From NCBI GenBank assembly GCA_029987115.1, contig DALTWK010000006.1:29845-93844 (forward strand): DNA of 64,000 nucleotides. The letters run 5' to 3'. A program made the translations under genes and the position numbers. Origin of the DNA: Methanocorpusculum sp. GTDB lineage: Archaea > Halobacteriota > Methanomicrobia > Methanomicrobiales > Methanocorpusculaceae. Below are positions 34,369 through 42,258 of this stretch, piece after piece. The notes below the pieces were generated by a model. The model had not been told where the DNA came from and ran no database searches. It saw nothing but the letters and a program-made list of their open reading frames with translations. Position 1 is the first letter of the stretch; every line of letters starts with the position of its first letter.

Positions 34369-35769
34369 TTATAACACCCTCTTGCGGTCCTTCACGACAA
34401 ACGCAAGAATAACGGCAACTACAGAGATGACGGCGGCCACCATCATTGTCCTGTTGAACCCAGTCATAAAGAGGTCGGTCGGCAGGTCTGCGAAAGAAAC
34501 AGCGGTGTTGTCGATGGCGGTAAACAGGGTGAATAATGCAGCAAAGAGTGCAGTGCCGAGTACTGCTCCAAGGTAGAGACAGGTCATCATAAGCGTTGAT
34601 CCCATTTCCCGTTCTGAATCAGGCATTGTTTCAATGATTCTGCTGGCAGCAGGACCGCTTGCAATGCCGAAATCAATACCCATAAGGGTAAGCGTCAGGA
34701 TAAGTATGCCGATGTTCCAGGTCGGCGACATAAAGGCATATATTACTCCGATAATGGTGAGAAGCACCATAACAACAACGCAGAACCAGCGTCTTCCGGT
34801 CCGGTCTGACCATCGTGAAACCGGAACACTCAATATTCCAGTTACCGCCGCTGGGATGAGCAGTAACAAACCGCTGACCAGCGTATCCATATTCAGGGCG
34901 TTGGAAAGGAAGAACGGCAGGAGATAGAAAAATCCGCAGTAAATAACCTGGAGAATCAGGAAAGAAATAACTACTGCGTTTACGGAGAAGAGTTTGAAGA
35001 CGCGGATGTTAATCAGCGGTTTCTCTGATTTCAGCTCGGCAATACAGAATAATCCGAGAGCGACAAGAGCTGCGCCAAGACAAATCAGTATCTGAGGGTC
35101 GGTAAATCCCAGATGCGGAAGCCGTTCAATAGCATAAACTCCGGAAATCATCGCAAAAAAGAGCAGGGCGGCACCGCGGAAATCGAATTTGTCCGTGACA
35201 GGTGCTGCATCTTTGGGGAGAACTTTGAGAATAAAGATGATGGCAAAAATTCCAATCGGAATGTTTATCCAGAAAATCCAGTTCCAGGAAAGATAGTGTG
35301 TGATAATACCGCCGAGTGCCGGACCGAGAGCATAGGCAACAGAGCTTAGTGCAGTCAGCAAACCGAGAGAAAAGCCCAGAATATTAATTGGGAGATATTT
35401 GACGCAGATAATCGGGGCACATGCCACAATCATAGATGCACCTAATCCCTGGAAAACCCGGGCTGCTATCAGAATCGGAAGGGAAGATGACAGACCGCAG
35501 AATAGAGAGGCTGCCGTGAACAGGGAAAATCCCAGAATGAAAATCTTTTTCATATGCCCGCGGGCAGCAATATTGCCGAAGATAAAGATGGTTCCTGCAA
35601 CCATCATCAGATAGGCAAGGGCAACCCAGGAGACAGTTCCGGTATCGGTACCGAATCCCCGGGCAATTACTGGAAGAGCGATATTGACAATGGAACCGTC
35701 CAGTCCGTCCATAAATCCGGCAAGACTGACAGCTATCAAAAGCAAAATCGACGTTCGTTCCAGTTTCAT
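34369..35769 (-). CDS. MFS drug transporter, DHA2 (14-helix) type
   Basis: The 466-residue protein has about fourteen predicted membrane helices and typical DHA2 signatures: FMDGLDGSIVNIALPVIA in the first helix region, WVALAYLMMVAG, RVFQGLGASMIVA, and LGPALGGIITHYLSWNWIFW (motif C). It most likely exports toxic organic compounds by proton antiport. The start is set at ATG 35769, because the upstream in-frame extension of 80 residues overlaps the divergent gene at 35836 and is not MFS-like. A related transporter is at 39282. Confidence 0.9.
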   Translation of the reverse strand: MKLERTSILLLIAVSLAGFMDGLDGSIVNIALPVIARGFGTDTGTVSWVALAYLMMVAGTIFIFGNIAARGHMKKIFILGFSLFTAASLFCGLSSSLPILIAARVFQGLGASMIVACAPIICVKYLPINILGFSLGLLTALSSVAYALGPALGGIITHYLSWNWIFWINIPIGIFAIIFILKVLPKDAAPVTDKFDFRGAALLFFAMISGVYAIERLPHLGFTDPQILICLGAALVALGLFCIAELKSEKPLINIRVFKLFSVNAVVISFLILQVIYCGFFYLLPFFLSNALNMDTLVSGLLLLIPAAVTGILSVPVSRWSDRTGRRWFCVVVMVLLTIIGVIYAFMSPTWNIGILILTLTLMGIDFGIASGPAASRIIETMPDSEREMGSTLMMTCLYLGAVLGTALFAALFTLFTAIDNTAVSFADLPTDLFMTGFNRTMMVAAVISVVAVILAFVVKDRKRVL

Positions 35770-35796
35770 ACGTACACATCTATCAACAGCAGAAGT

Positions 35797-35806
35797 GATA
35801 TATTTA
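35797..35806 (+). promoter_or_regulatory. TATA box of the 35.8-kb gene
   Basis: GATATATTTA is centred about 34 bp before the ATG at 35836, in the spacer between this gene and the divergent MFS gene. Confidence 0.5.
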
Positions 35807-35835
35807 ACGTTGCAGAACAGATGTATTCTCATACC

Positions 35836-36087
35836 ATGAGCGACAAGGAGAAAATCACCCCTGCTGAAGAACTTGTTCTCGATGAGGATTTCACCGCAGA
35901 AGAGCATGCCGAGTTTGCAAAGCTTGAAGCGGAGAATCCGTATAAAGAACAGGAAGAAGAGACCATCCGTGTTCCGCAGCGTCCGGAACAGGTCACGGCA
36001 ACCCGTCATGATGTCCGCTATCTGGTGATATTCTGTATAATCCTTGCAGTAGTCCTTGCGGTAATTCTCATCAAACCGTTTGGATAA
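35836..36087 (+). CDS. Small tail-anchored membrane protein
   Basis: The 83-residue protein has an acidic soluble N-terminus (MSDKEKITPAEELVLDEDF) and one predicted membrane helix at the C-terminus (YLVIFCIILAVVLAVILI). It is therefore probably anchored with its bulk in the cytoplasm. No family is recognised. A TATA box is at 35797. An earlier in-frame ATG at 35821 is possible. Confidence 0.6.
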   Translation: MSDKEKITPAEELVLDEDFTAEEHAEFAKLEAENPYKEQEEETIRVPQRPEQVTATRHDVRYLVIFCIILAVVLAVILIKPFG

Positions 36088-36091
36088 CTGA

Positions 36092-36529
36092 TTATTTCTG
36101 TTTTAAGTCTATGAGGCGCTGAAGGTTCTGCAATTCAATGAGTTTTCCCTTCAGCATAAACGGGATGCGTTTGAAAACCGGTTCGCATTTCCGGTTGCAT
36201 GCTTCAGCAAGGATGCGTGCCATCCGGTAGTCTCCGCGTTTATAGCAGGATACTGCCTTGTCGAAGAAAAGATCATAAAGATTGATGATAATCAGCTCTG
36301 TTTTCGGATTCAGGGCATGTGTCGGAGACGACAGGAACCGGGACAGTGCTTCATCATACTGTCCGGTATGAGTGAATATTTTTATGGAAAGAACGGTCGC
36401 TTCGATTTTGATATCCTTCGGCGTTGCGTCCTCTTTTATCAGATCCTCGCATTTGAGAAGAGCTTCGCTGTAGTCCTTTCCGGTAAAATCATTTTCAGCT
36501 TCCAGAAGGTACTTGCGGAATTCTGACAT
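36092..36529 (-). CDS. TPR-like helical protein of unknown function
   Basis: The 145-residue soluble protein is entirely helical, with repeats resembling TPR units: AENDFTGKDYSEALLKCEDL, THTGQYDEALSRF and CYKRGDYRMARILAEAC. It has no signal peptide or membrane segment. The ATG at 36529 is chosen because the sequence before it lacks TPR character; an upstream start at 36613 is possible. It is convergent with the gene at 35836, four bases away. Confidence 0.6.
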   Translation of the reverse strand: MSEFRKYLLEAENDFTGKDYSEALLKCEDLIKEDATPKDIKIEATVLSIKIFTHTGQYDEALSRFLSSPTHALNPKTELIIINLYDLFFDKAVSCYKRGDYRMARILAEACNRKCEPVFKRIPFMLKGKLIELQNLQRLIDLKQK

Positions 36530-36649
36530 TTCTAACAATAATGGGTCTTCTTTGATTATAAAGGAAAGTACTCGGATATCCCGGGTATTATTCCTGAAAA
36601 GAAACGAAACCATTAATAAACTACAAATGCAACTATGTTACGCAAGAGC

Positions 36650-36826
36650 GGGGTCGTGGCCTAATCCGGAAGGGCGACGGGCTCCAGCGGTCTTAGCGTA
36701 TGATGAACTATCGGGTCTGCTGATTTGATGATGACCCGCTGGAGCACTGATCTAGATTGCTCCTGATACAGTTTAGCGCTTGTCGGAGAGACCCGTCGGT
36801 TGTGGGTTCAAATCCCACCGACCCCA
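36650..36826 (+). tRNA. trnW: tRNA-Trp (CCA) with box C/D intron
   Basis: GGGGTCG (36650-36656) pairs with CGACCCC (36819-36825), followed by discriminator A. The T arm is GTGGG-TTCAAAT-CCCAC. The anticodon stem ACGGG/CCCGT brackets CTCCAG plus A, giving anticodon CCA at 36684-36686. The 3' CCA is not encoded. An intron of about 103 bases (36688-36790) interrupts after the base 3' of the anticodon (37/38 position), as in Haloferax volcanii tRNA-Trp. Confidence 0.95.
36688..36790 (+). ncRNA. Intron-encoded box C/D guide RNA for tRNA-Trp
   Basis: Within the intron are a C box (ATGATGA, 36700-36706), a D' box (CTGA, 36720-36723), a C' box (ATGATGA, 36728-36734) and a D box (CTGA, 36747-36750). 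By the N+5 rule, the guide before D (CGCTGGAGC) pairs with GCTCCAGCG and selects C34. The guide before D' (CGGGTCT) pairs with AGACCCG in the 3' exon and selects C39. These are the two positions methylated by the homologous intron RNA in Haloferax volcanii. Confidence 0.88.
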
Positions 36827-36830
36827 CGTT

Positions 36831-37739
36831 CTACACATGACTTTTCTTCTGTTCTTTCTTTGTCCGGTAAACGGTTGCAAATACTGCTCCGCCGACAATA
36901 CAAAATCCGCCGATGGTCTGGACAAGGGTAAGCTGTTCTCCTAAGAAAATAATTGAACAGACGACGGCAGACAGCAGCTCCAGATAGGAAAGAATAGATG
37001 CAGTCTGTGCAGAGATTTTTCCAATCATGGTGAAATAGAGGGTGCTTGCGAGAACCGTGTTTACCAGCGCAAGAATCAGGAGTAAAATCCAATCATGACC
37101 GGAGATGGTTCCGATGAAACCGATTCCTTCAGTACAGACAACATATACAGCAACGGCTACAAAACTGAAGACAAACTGGAAGAGCGGATTTTCAAGTCCG
37201 GTCATCACTCTGACTTTCTTGGTAAAGATGACAAGTGTCGCATAAAAGACGGCAGACATAGCTCCGCAGAAAAGACCGAAGGTTCCAACCCCGGTAAGAG
37301 TTGCAATGCCGTTGACGAGCAGGAACCCGACTACCACCACAATAAAACCAGTCACTTTAACCCAGGTGATTTTTTCTTTAAACAGAAGCGGGGCGAGAAT
37401 CATGACAATAATCGGTCCGCAGTAGAATCCGAGTGTTGCAAGACTCACGCCGATTTCGAAATATGCCTGATAGAGAAAAATCCAGGAGACCCCCATGGAT
37501 AGACCGGATAAGGCAATCAGGATAAAGTCACGCCAGTTCTTCCAGAAAGTGAATTTGTGTCCGGTGAAAACATACAGCAGTGTCATGACAATGCTTGCAA
37601 TCAGCGTCCGCATAAATACGGTCTCGGCACTGGAGAGAGCGACATTGGTTGCTATGATGCCGTTCGCTCCGGTAATAATAAGAGACAGAATAAAGAGACC
37701 GTATGCTACGCCTTGTTTCACAGTGGGTAATAGATACAC
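36831..37739 (-). CDS. EamA-family (DMT) transporter
   Basis: The 302-residue protein has about ten predicted membrane helices and two EamA halves. SLIITGANGIIATNVALSSAE and LALVNTVLASTLYFTMIGKIS, then GEQLTLVQTIGGFCIVGGAV, are typical. It is a clear paralogue of the transporter at 19603, with the same architecture and similar segments (LATLGFYCGPIIVMILAP against FGTLAYYCGPVIIMVLTP). Its substrate is unknown. It is convergent with the tRNA-Trp gene. Confidence 0.88.
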   Translation of the reverse strand: MYLLPTVKQGVAYGLFILSLIITGANGIIATNVALSSAETVFMRTLIASIVMTLLYVFTGHKFTFWKNWRDFILIALSGLSMGVSWIFLYQAYFEIGVSLATLGFYCGPIIVMILAPLLFKEKITWVKVTGFIVVVVGFLLVNGIATLTGVGTFGLFCGAMSAVFYATLVIFTKKVRVMTGLENPLFQFVFSFVAVAVYVVCTEGIGFIGTISGHDWILLLILALVNTVLASTLYFTMIGKISAQTASILSYLELLSAVVCSIIFLGEQLTLVQTIGGFCIVGGAVFATVYRTKKEQKKSHV

Positions 37740-37774
37740 TGAGTAACTATTTCAAGATGCTGTTATTCATGGAA

Positions 37775-37783
37775 TTTATATGG
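37775..37783 (+). promoter_or_regulatory. TATA box of pyrH
   Basis: TTTATATGG is centred about 21 bp before the first ATG (37800) and 30 bp before the second (37809). The mRNA would have almost no leader. Confidence 0.45.
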
Positions 37784-37799
37784 TATCCCCGACAAACAT

Positions 37800-38516
37800 A
37801 TGAGCAGTATGACTCGGGTAGTAATTGCTGTAGGAGGATCCGTTCTGGTCCCTTCCTTAGAAGCTCATCGTCTGAAAGAATGGGCAGAAACACTGATTCG
37901 CATTCATAAAGCCGGTATTCAGGTATTTGCTGTTGTCGGCGGAGGTGGCGAGGCCCGCCGCTACATCGGCGCGTGCCGCGATATCGGACTGGATGAGGCA
38001 AACTCCGATGAAATCGGCATCATGGTTACCCGTATCAATGCGGCACTTCTCATCGGCGCTCTCAAGGAATACGCCTATCCGCGTGTTGCCGAATCCTATC
38101 TGCAGGCAAAAGAGTTCGGCGTTTCTGGCAGAATCGTTGTCATGGGAGGGGTTATTCCGGGACAGACTACAGATGCAGTATCCGCTGCACTTGCTGAAGA
38201 GACCGGTTCTTCCGTCATGATTAATATGACCGCAGTTGACGGCATTTATTCCGCCGATCCGAAAAAGGACCCGAATGCAAAGAAATTCGACACCATGACA
38301 CCGCAGCAGCTGATTGATCTTATCATGAAGGAGCGTATGAATGCAGGCTCCAACATGGTCATTGATTTGGTCGCGGCAAAGGTTACGGAAAGAAGCGGCA
38401 TTCCAATTGCCGTAATCGACGGAAGAAACCCGAAACTGCTTGAAGACGCCGTAATTGACGGCAAATTCAACGGAACAATCGTCGGAGAAACAGCAGTTTC
38501 TTTCCCGCTAAAATAA
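37800..38516 (+). CDS. pyrH: UMP kinase, archaeal type
   Basis: This 238-residue amino-acid-kinase-fold enzyme phosphorylates UMP to UDP. It contains VVIAVGGSVLVPS near the N-terminus, FAVVGGGGEARRYIGACRDIG, and VMGGVIPGQTTDAVSAALAEE, as in archaeal UMP kinases, followed by NMTAVDGIYSADPKKDPNAKKF. The second ATG (37809) would give a start MTRVVIAVGG closer to the family norm and fits a leaderless transcript, so the true start may be three codons in. Confidence 0.93.
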   Translation: MSSMTRVVIAVGGSVLVPSLEAHRLKEWAETLIRIHKAGIQVFAVVGGGGEARRYIGACRDIGLDEANSDEIGIMVTRINAALLIGALKEYAYPRVAESYLQAKEFGVSGRIVVMGGVIPGQTTDAVSAALAEETGSSVMINMTAVDGIYSADPKKDPNAKKFDTMTPQQLIDLIMKERMNAGSNMVIDLVAAKVTERSGIPIAVIDGRNPKLLEDAVIDGKFNGTIVGETAVSFPLK

Positions 38517-38570
38517 AAGAGAATACCATACTCTTTTTAAACTAGAACATCCTATCTAATTAAGCACAAA

Positions 38571-38645
38571 GGGGCAGTAGGGTAGCCTGGTCCATCCTAG
38601 AGCGTTTGGGACGCTTTGACCCCAGTTCGAATCTGGGCTGCCCCA
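38571..38645 (+). tRNA. trnP: tRNA-Pro (UGG)
   Basis: GGGGCAG pairs with CTGCCCC to form the acceptor stem, with discriminator A at 38645. The anticodon arm GAGCG-TTTGGGA-CGCTT gives anticodon TGG at 38607-38609. The T arm is CCCAG-TTCGAAT-CTGGG. No intron and no encoded CCA are seen. The endonuclease III gene starts 11 bases later, so a joint transcript is likely. A TATA-like TTTTTAAAC lies near 38533. Confidence 0.95.
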
Positions 38646-38656
38646 TTTCTTTTTCT

Positions 38657-39301
38657 ATGAACTCTGTTACTGCATCACAGATCTTTGATATCTTAACCAA
38701 AGAATATCCGCATACCCGTGATGACATGAACTTTCTGAAGTTCCGTAACCCGTTTGAAATCCTGATTATGACGATTCTTTCGGCGCAGACCACCGACAAA
38801 ACGGTTAACGGTCTCCGTGACGAACTTTTCGGATGTTATCCTGATGCAGCTGCGATGGCGGAAGCAGACCTTGATGCGGTTGAAAAAATCATCAAGCCTA
38901 CCGGTTTCTACCATGCCAAGGCAAAAAATATCATCGGAACAGCCAAAAAACTCGTTGCAGATTTCAACGGCGAAGTTCCGGAAACCATTGAAGAACTGAT
39001 AACACTTCCCGGTGTCGGACGCAAGACTGCAAACATTGTCACTAACCATGCGTTTCACAAAACGTTCGGTATCGCTGTCGACACTCATGTCGGCCGTCTC
39101 TCCCGCCGTCTCGGGTTTTCTTCCCACACCGAACCAGACAAAGTTGAGCAGGATCTTCTCTCCCTGTTCGATAAGGAATACTGGGAACACGTGAATTTTC
39201 TTTTAATCTCACACGGAAGAGCAGTATGTACGGCACGCAATCCTTCCTGTGAATCCTGTATCTTAAAAGCGGAGTGTCTCTATGGCAGAACAAAGCAGTA
39301 A
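38657..39301 (+). CDS. nth: Endonuclease III
   Basis: This 214-residue DNA glycosylase/AP lyase removes oxidised pyrimidines. The helix-hairpin-helix with the catalytic lysine is LPGVGRKTANIVTNHAF, and the catalytic aspartate is in AVDTHVGRLSRRLG. The C-terminal 4Fe-4S cluster cysteines follow the C-X6-C-X2-C-X5-C pattern in CTARNPSCESCILKAEC. It starts just after tRNA-Pro and overlaps the next gene by 20 bases. Confidence 0.94.
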   Translation: MNSVTASQIFDILTKEYPHTRDDMNFLKFRNPFEILIMTILSAQTTDKTVNGLRDELFGCYPDAAAMAEADLDAVEKIIKPTGFYHAKAKNIIGTAKKLVADFNGEVPETIEELITLPGVGRKTANIVTNHAFHKTFGIAVDTHVGRLSRRLGFSSHTEPDKVEQDLLSLFDKEYWEHVNFLLISHGRAVCTARNPSCESCILKAECLYGRTKQ

Positions 39302-40679
39302 ACACAACATACTGGTCCTTATAGCAACATCTATCGGAACAATCATGAACCCGCTTCTGGCATCTATGATTATCCTTGCAATGCCGGTTATCGGCGGAGA
39401 TTTCCTTGTTTCCGCCCGTGATCTTGGATGGCTGACAACCGCATTCCTTCTTGCCAACGCCATCTGTCTTGTTCCGGCAACCTGGTTCGTGGACAGAATC
39501 GGTTATAAGAAATCCTATCTCATCGGATCACTCATTGTCTGTCTGGGATGTTTCTTTTCCATCTTTGCCTGGAATTATCCGGTTCTTCTCTCATTCCGCA
39601 TTATTTCCGGGGTCGGCGTATCGTTACTGATGGTTACTGCACTTGCCATCCTGTCACGGGTTTTCCCGAAAGAGAAACGCGGATTCATCATCGGCATCAA
39701 CACTACCATGGTCTATGTCGGTCTCACGCTGGGACCGCTCCTTGGAGGTCTTCTAACCGACGCATTCGGCTGGCAGAGCATCTTCGTTCTCATGACGCCG
39801 ATGGTGCTCATTTCCGGCATCCTGCTGTTTTTATTCCAGAAAAACGAGTTTACCGAACCGACCTTCAAATTTGACCTGATTGGAACCATCATATATGCCG
39901 CGGCAACCTTCCTGCTGATGTACGGTCTCTCCACGATTACCGATATCGGTTCACCGGTTCTTGCAGCGGCAGGTTTTGCCCTGCTGATTCTCTTTATCTG
40001 GTACGAAAAAAGAAAAGAGCATCCGGTTCTGCACATCGGACTCTTCTTCAAAAACAAACGGTTTGCACGTTCCTCGTTTGCTGCTTTGCTGAACTATGCC
40101 GGAGCCTACGGTGTTGTCTACATGGTGAGTCTGTATCTGCAGTCGGTCGGAGAAATGAGTGCCACAGAAGCCGGTATGATTATTCTCTTCCAGCCGCTGG
40201 TTCAGGTGATTGTAACTCCGATTGCAGGAAAACTATCTGATAAAACTGATCCGAAATATCTTGTCACGCTCGGAATGGTACTAACCGTAATCGGTCTTCT
40301 CTGCCTCTCCTGCCTTGGTTTCTTCGCAACTGCAGTCTTCTGGCTTATCACCGTCTCACAGATTCTCATCGGTTTCGGAGCTGCACTCTTTTCCGCACCG
40401 AACACAGCAACCATCATGAACTCGGTTTCGAAAAAGGAGTACAGTACCGCATCAGGCATTGTATCTGTCGTTCGTCAGTATGGTATGCTGATTTCCACTG
40501 CGGTGTGCATGGCATGTATTTCAATTATTGTCGGAGGTACCGAACTGCTGGAACCATCTGTCTACGGAAACTTTACCAGTGCTTTGCAGGTGGCGATGCT
40601 TATCTGTGCTGTTCTCTGCATCATCGGTGCATTCTTCTCCTGGTTCCGCGGACCGGTTCCGGAGGCTGAAAAAGAATGA
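39282..40679 (+). CDS. MFS transporter, DHA2-like
   Basis: The 465-residue transporter has about fourteen predicted membrane helices. Signatures include LGWLTTAFLLANAICLVPA, TWFVDRIGYKKSYLIGSLI (motif A-like loop between helices 2 and 3), FRIISGVGVSLLMVTAL and TLGPLLGGLLTDAFGWQSIF. Its substrate is unknown, with drug or metabolite efflux most likely. The start overlaps nth by 20 bases and the stop overlaps coaD by four (ATGA), tying it into the nth-coaD operon. Confidence 0.9.
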   Translation: MAEQSSKHNILVLIATSIGTIMNPLLASMIILAMPVIGGDFLVSARDLGWLTTAFLLANAICLVPATWFVDRIGYKKSYLIGSLIVCLGCFFSIFAWNYPVLLSFRIISGVGVSLLMVTALAILSRVFPKEKRGFIIGINTTMVYVGLTLGPLLGGLLTDAFGWQSIFVLMTPMVLISGILLFLFQKNEFTEPTFKFDLIGTIIYAAATFLLMYGLSTITDIGSPVLAAAGFALLILFIWYEKRKEHPVLHIGLFFKNKRFARSSFAALLNYAGAYGVVYMVSLYLQSVGEMSATEAGMIILFQPLVQVIVTPIAGKLSDKTDPKYLVTLGMVLTVIGLLCLSCLGFFATAVFWLITVSQILIGFGAALFSAPNTATIMNSVSKKEYSTASGIVSVVRQYGMLISTAVCMACISIIVGGTELLEPSVYGNFTSALQVAMLICAVLCIIGAFFSWFRGPVPEAEKE

Positions 40680-41134
40680 GGGTGATTGTTGCAGGAACCT
40701 TTGATCTCCTCCATATCGGCCATCAGCATCTTCTCAAAGAGGCATTTGACATTGCAGGAAGTTCCGGAACCGTTCTCATCGGTTTAACAACTGATGCCTT
40801 TGCTTCCCGGAAATCGCATCCAGTTAGTGCCTATGACATCAGAAAACAGAATCTGGTTTCCTGGATTGCAGAATCAGGATTTGGAGCGTCCTACCATATT
40901 GAACCGCTTTCCGACCCCTTCGGTCCGGCACTAACAGTAGATTTTGACGTGCTGGTTGTCAGCTACGAAACCTATTCTGCAGGAGAAGTCATCAACGAAA
41001 AACGCCGTTCTGCGGGACTGAAGACGGTAGAGCTGCACCGGGTTCCCTGTGTATTTGCCGAAGACGGAAAAGCCGTTTCAACTACCCGCATTTATGATGG
41101 AGAAATTACCCGATTCGGTTCGAACCGTGTGTGA
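40676..41134 (+). CDS. coaD: Phosphopantetheine adenylyltransferase, archaeal type
   Basis: The 152-residue nucleotidyltransferase makes dephospho-CoA from ATP and 4'-phosphopantetheine. The nucleotide-binding signature is GTFDLLHIGHQHLLKEA near the N-terminus, and LIGLTTDAFASRKSHPV follows, as in the archaeal/eukaryotic PPAT family. CoA synthesis is otherwise absent from this neighbourhood. It overlaps the MFS gene by four bases. Confidence 0.9.
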   Translation: MRVIVAGTFDLLHIGHQHLLKEAFDIAGSSGTVLIGLTTDAFASRKSHPVSAYDIRKQNLVSWIAESGFGASYHIEPLSDPFGPALTVDFDVLVVSYETYSAGEVINEKRRSAGLKTVELHRVPCVFAEDGKAVSTTRIYDGEITRFGSNRV

Positions 41135-41154
41135 ATGCATATCTTATTTATTCG

Positions 41155-41201
41155 ATTTAGCGCTGTGAATCGCTAAATTATCCAAAATTAGCGTTAATTT
41201 T
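41155..41201. repeat. Two adjacent hairpins sharing a TTAGCG element
   Basis: ATTTAGCG (41155-41162) pairs with CGCTAAAT (41171-41178). A second perfect hairpin, AAAATTA-GCGT-TAATTTT, occupies 41184-41201. They lie between coaD and the acetyltransferase gene at 41242. They may terminate coaD transcription or bind a regulator of the next gene. Confidence 0.45.
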
Positions 41202-41241
41202 ATTCCATAAAACTGTGATTTATTAGTAAGAGAAAAACTCA

Positions 41242-41694
41242 ATGACCGCAGATATCACTGTACGTAATTACCGGTCTTCCGATTATCCTGATGTGTGCAG
41301 GATTGACGCTCCAATGTTTTCCGGCATGGGCGGTCATATCCTGTTCCGCCACATCGAGGAACTCTTCGGTCCCCTGTTCTTTGTCGCTGAAAAGGAAGGA
41401 AAGATTATCGGATACGTTCTCGGCGGCATTCATCTTGACGACCCAAAGACAGGAAAACTCATACGTATCGGTGTTTCAGCAGATTACCAGAGACAGGACT
41501 GCGGCACAAAACTGACTGAGAATCTGTTTGCAAAAATGCGGGAACTGGGCGTGGATACTGTTCACCTTACAGTGGCGGAAAATAATACAGCTGCCAGAAA
41601 CTTCTATACAAAAATCGGATTTTCGGTTGCTGAGGAACGGGAAAATTACTTCTACCCGGATGTATTCCGTCTGGTTCTGGCAAAGAAACTGTAA
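41242..41694 (+). CDS. rimI: GNAT-family N-acetyltransferase, RimI-like
   Basis: The 150-residue acetyltransferase has the acetyl-CoA binding motif A reading IRIGVSADYQRQDCGTKLTE, where the usual R/QxxGxG/A is present as QRQDCGT. Motif B, NNTAARNFYTKIGF, resembles RimI and N-terminal acetyltransferases. It may acetylate protein N-termini, but substrate assignment is not possible. It ends six bases from the convergent gene at 41701. Confidence 0.75.
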   Translation: MTADITVRNYRSSDYPDVCRIDAPMFSGMGGHILFRHIEELFGPLFFVAEKEGKIIGYVLGGIHLDDPKTGKLIRIGVSADYQRQDCGTKLTENLFAKMRELGVDTVHLTVAENNTAARNFYTKIGFSVAEERENYFYPDVFRLVLAKKL

Positions 41695-41700
41695 AAAATG

Positions 41701-42258
41701 TTATTTGAATAATGTCTCTCCTTCTTTAATTTCGAAGGAGGACATGATGCTTTTTTTGAGATCAATTTCCGCTTTTTCCAGCGGGAGACAGAACAGAAAC
41801 CGCGGGGCATCGGCATATCCGTGCAGACCGATGACCACATATACGGGTCTTCCTTCCGTCTCTTCATAGGACCGGAATTTGTCATAGGTTTCCTGTGTTG
41901 TCCAGGGAAGATAGGGTTCTCCGTCTTCTCCGATGAACATCTGGCTTCGGTAGCAGGTTGCAACATCAAAGCGGGTTTCATCGCCGTTTCTGAGAACAAC
42001 CAGATCCGGTTCGCCAAGGGAATGGTCTTCTCTTGGTGCACAGACACAGTCTTTTTCCAGACGTTTTATGAGATAGTTCCGGAATGCCGTCTGAAGCTGA
42101 GGGTTGGTATCATCCGGTTTATCATTCGGACCGGGATACCAGACGCCCAGCGCCCGTTCGAGCGTTCCCAGGAAATTCCCTTTTTTGAAAGCGTCGCTGA
42201 ACCGGCGTTTAGGCGATGTGGATGTACTGTTCGACGAGTTCTGCGAATTTCTTTTCAT
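41701..42258 (-). CDS. Uncharacterised protein, degenerate nuclease-like fold
   Basis: This 185-residue protein starts inside the 3' end of glnA (50-base overlap) and is probably cotranscribed with it. No family is recognised. The middle reads LGEPDLVVLRNGDETRFDVA then TCYRSQ, a layout like PD-(D/E)XK enzymes, but the catalytic lysine position is not convincing, so an inactive relative is possible. The first 20 residues are Ser/Asn-rich and may not be part of the protein. No in-frame ATG lies between them and the conserved part. Confidence 0.55.
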   Translation of the reverse strand: MKRNSQNSSNSTSTSPKRRFSDAFKKGNFLGTLERALGVWYPGPNDKPDDTNPQLQTAFRNYLIKRLEKDCVCAPREDHSLGEPDLVVLRNGDETRFDVATCYRSQMFIGEDGEPYLPWTTQETYDKFRSYEETEGRPVYVVIGLHGYADAPRFLFCLPLEKAEIDLKKSIMSSFEIKEGETLFK

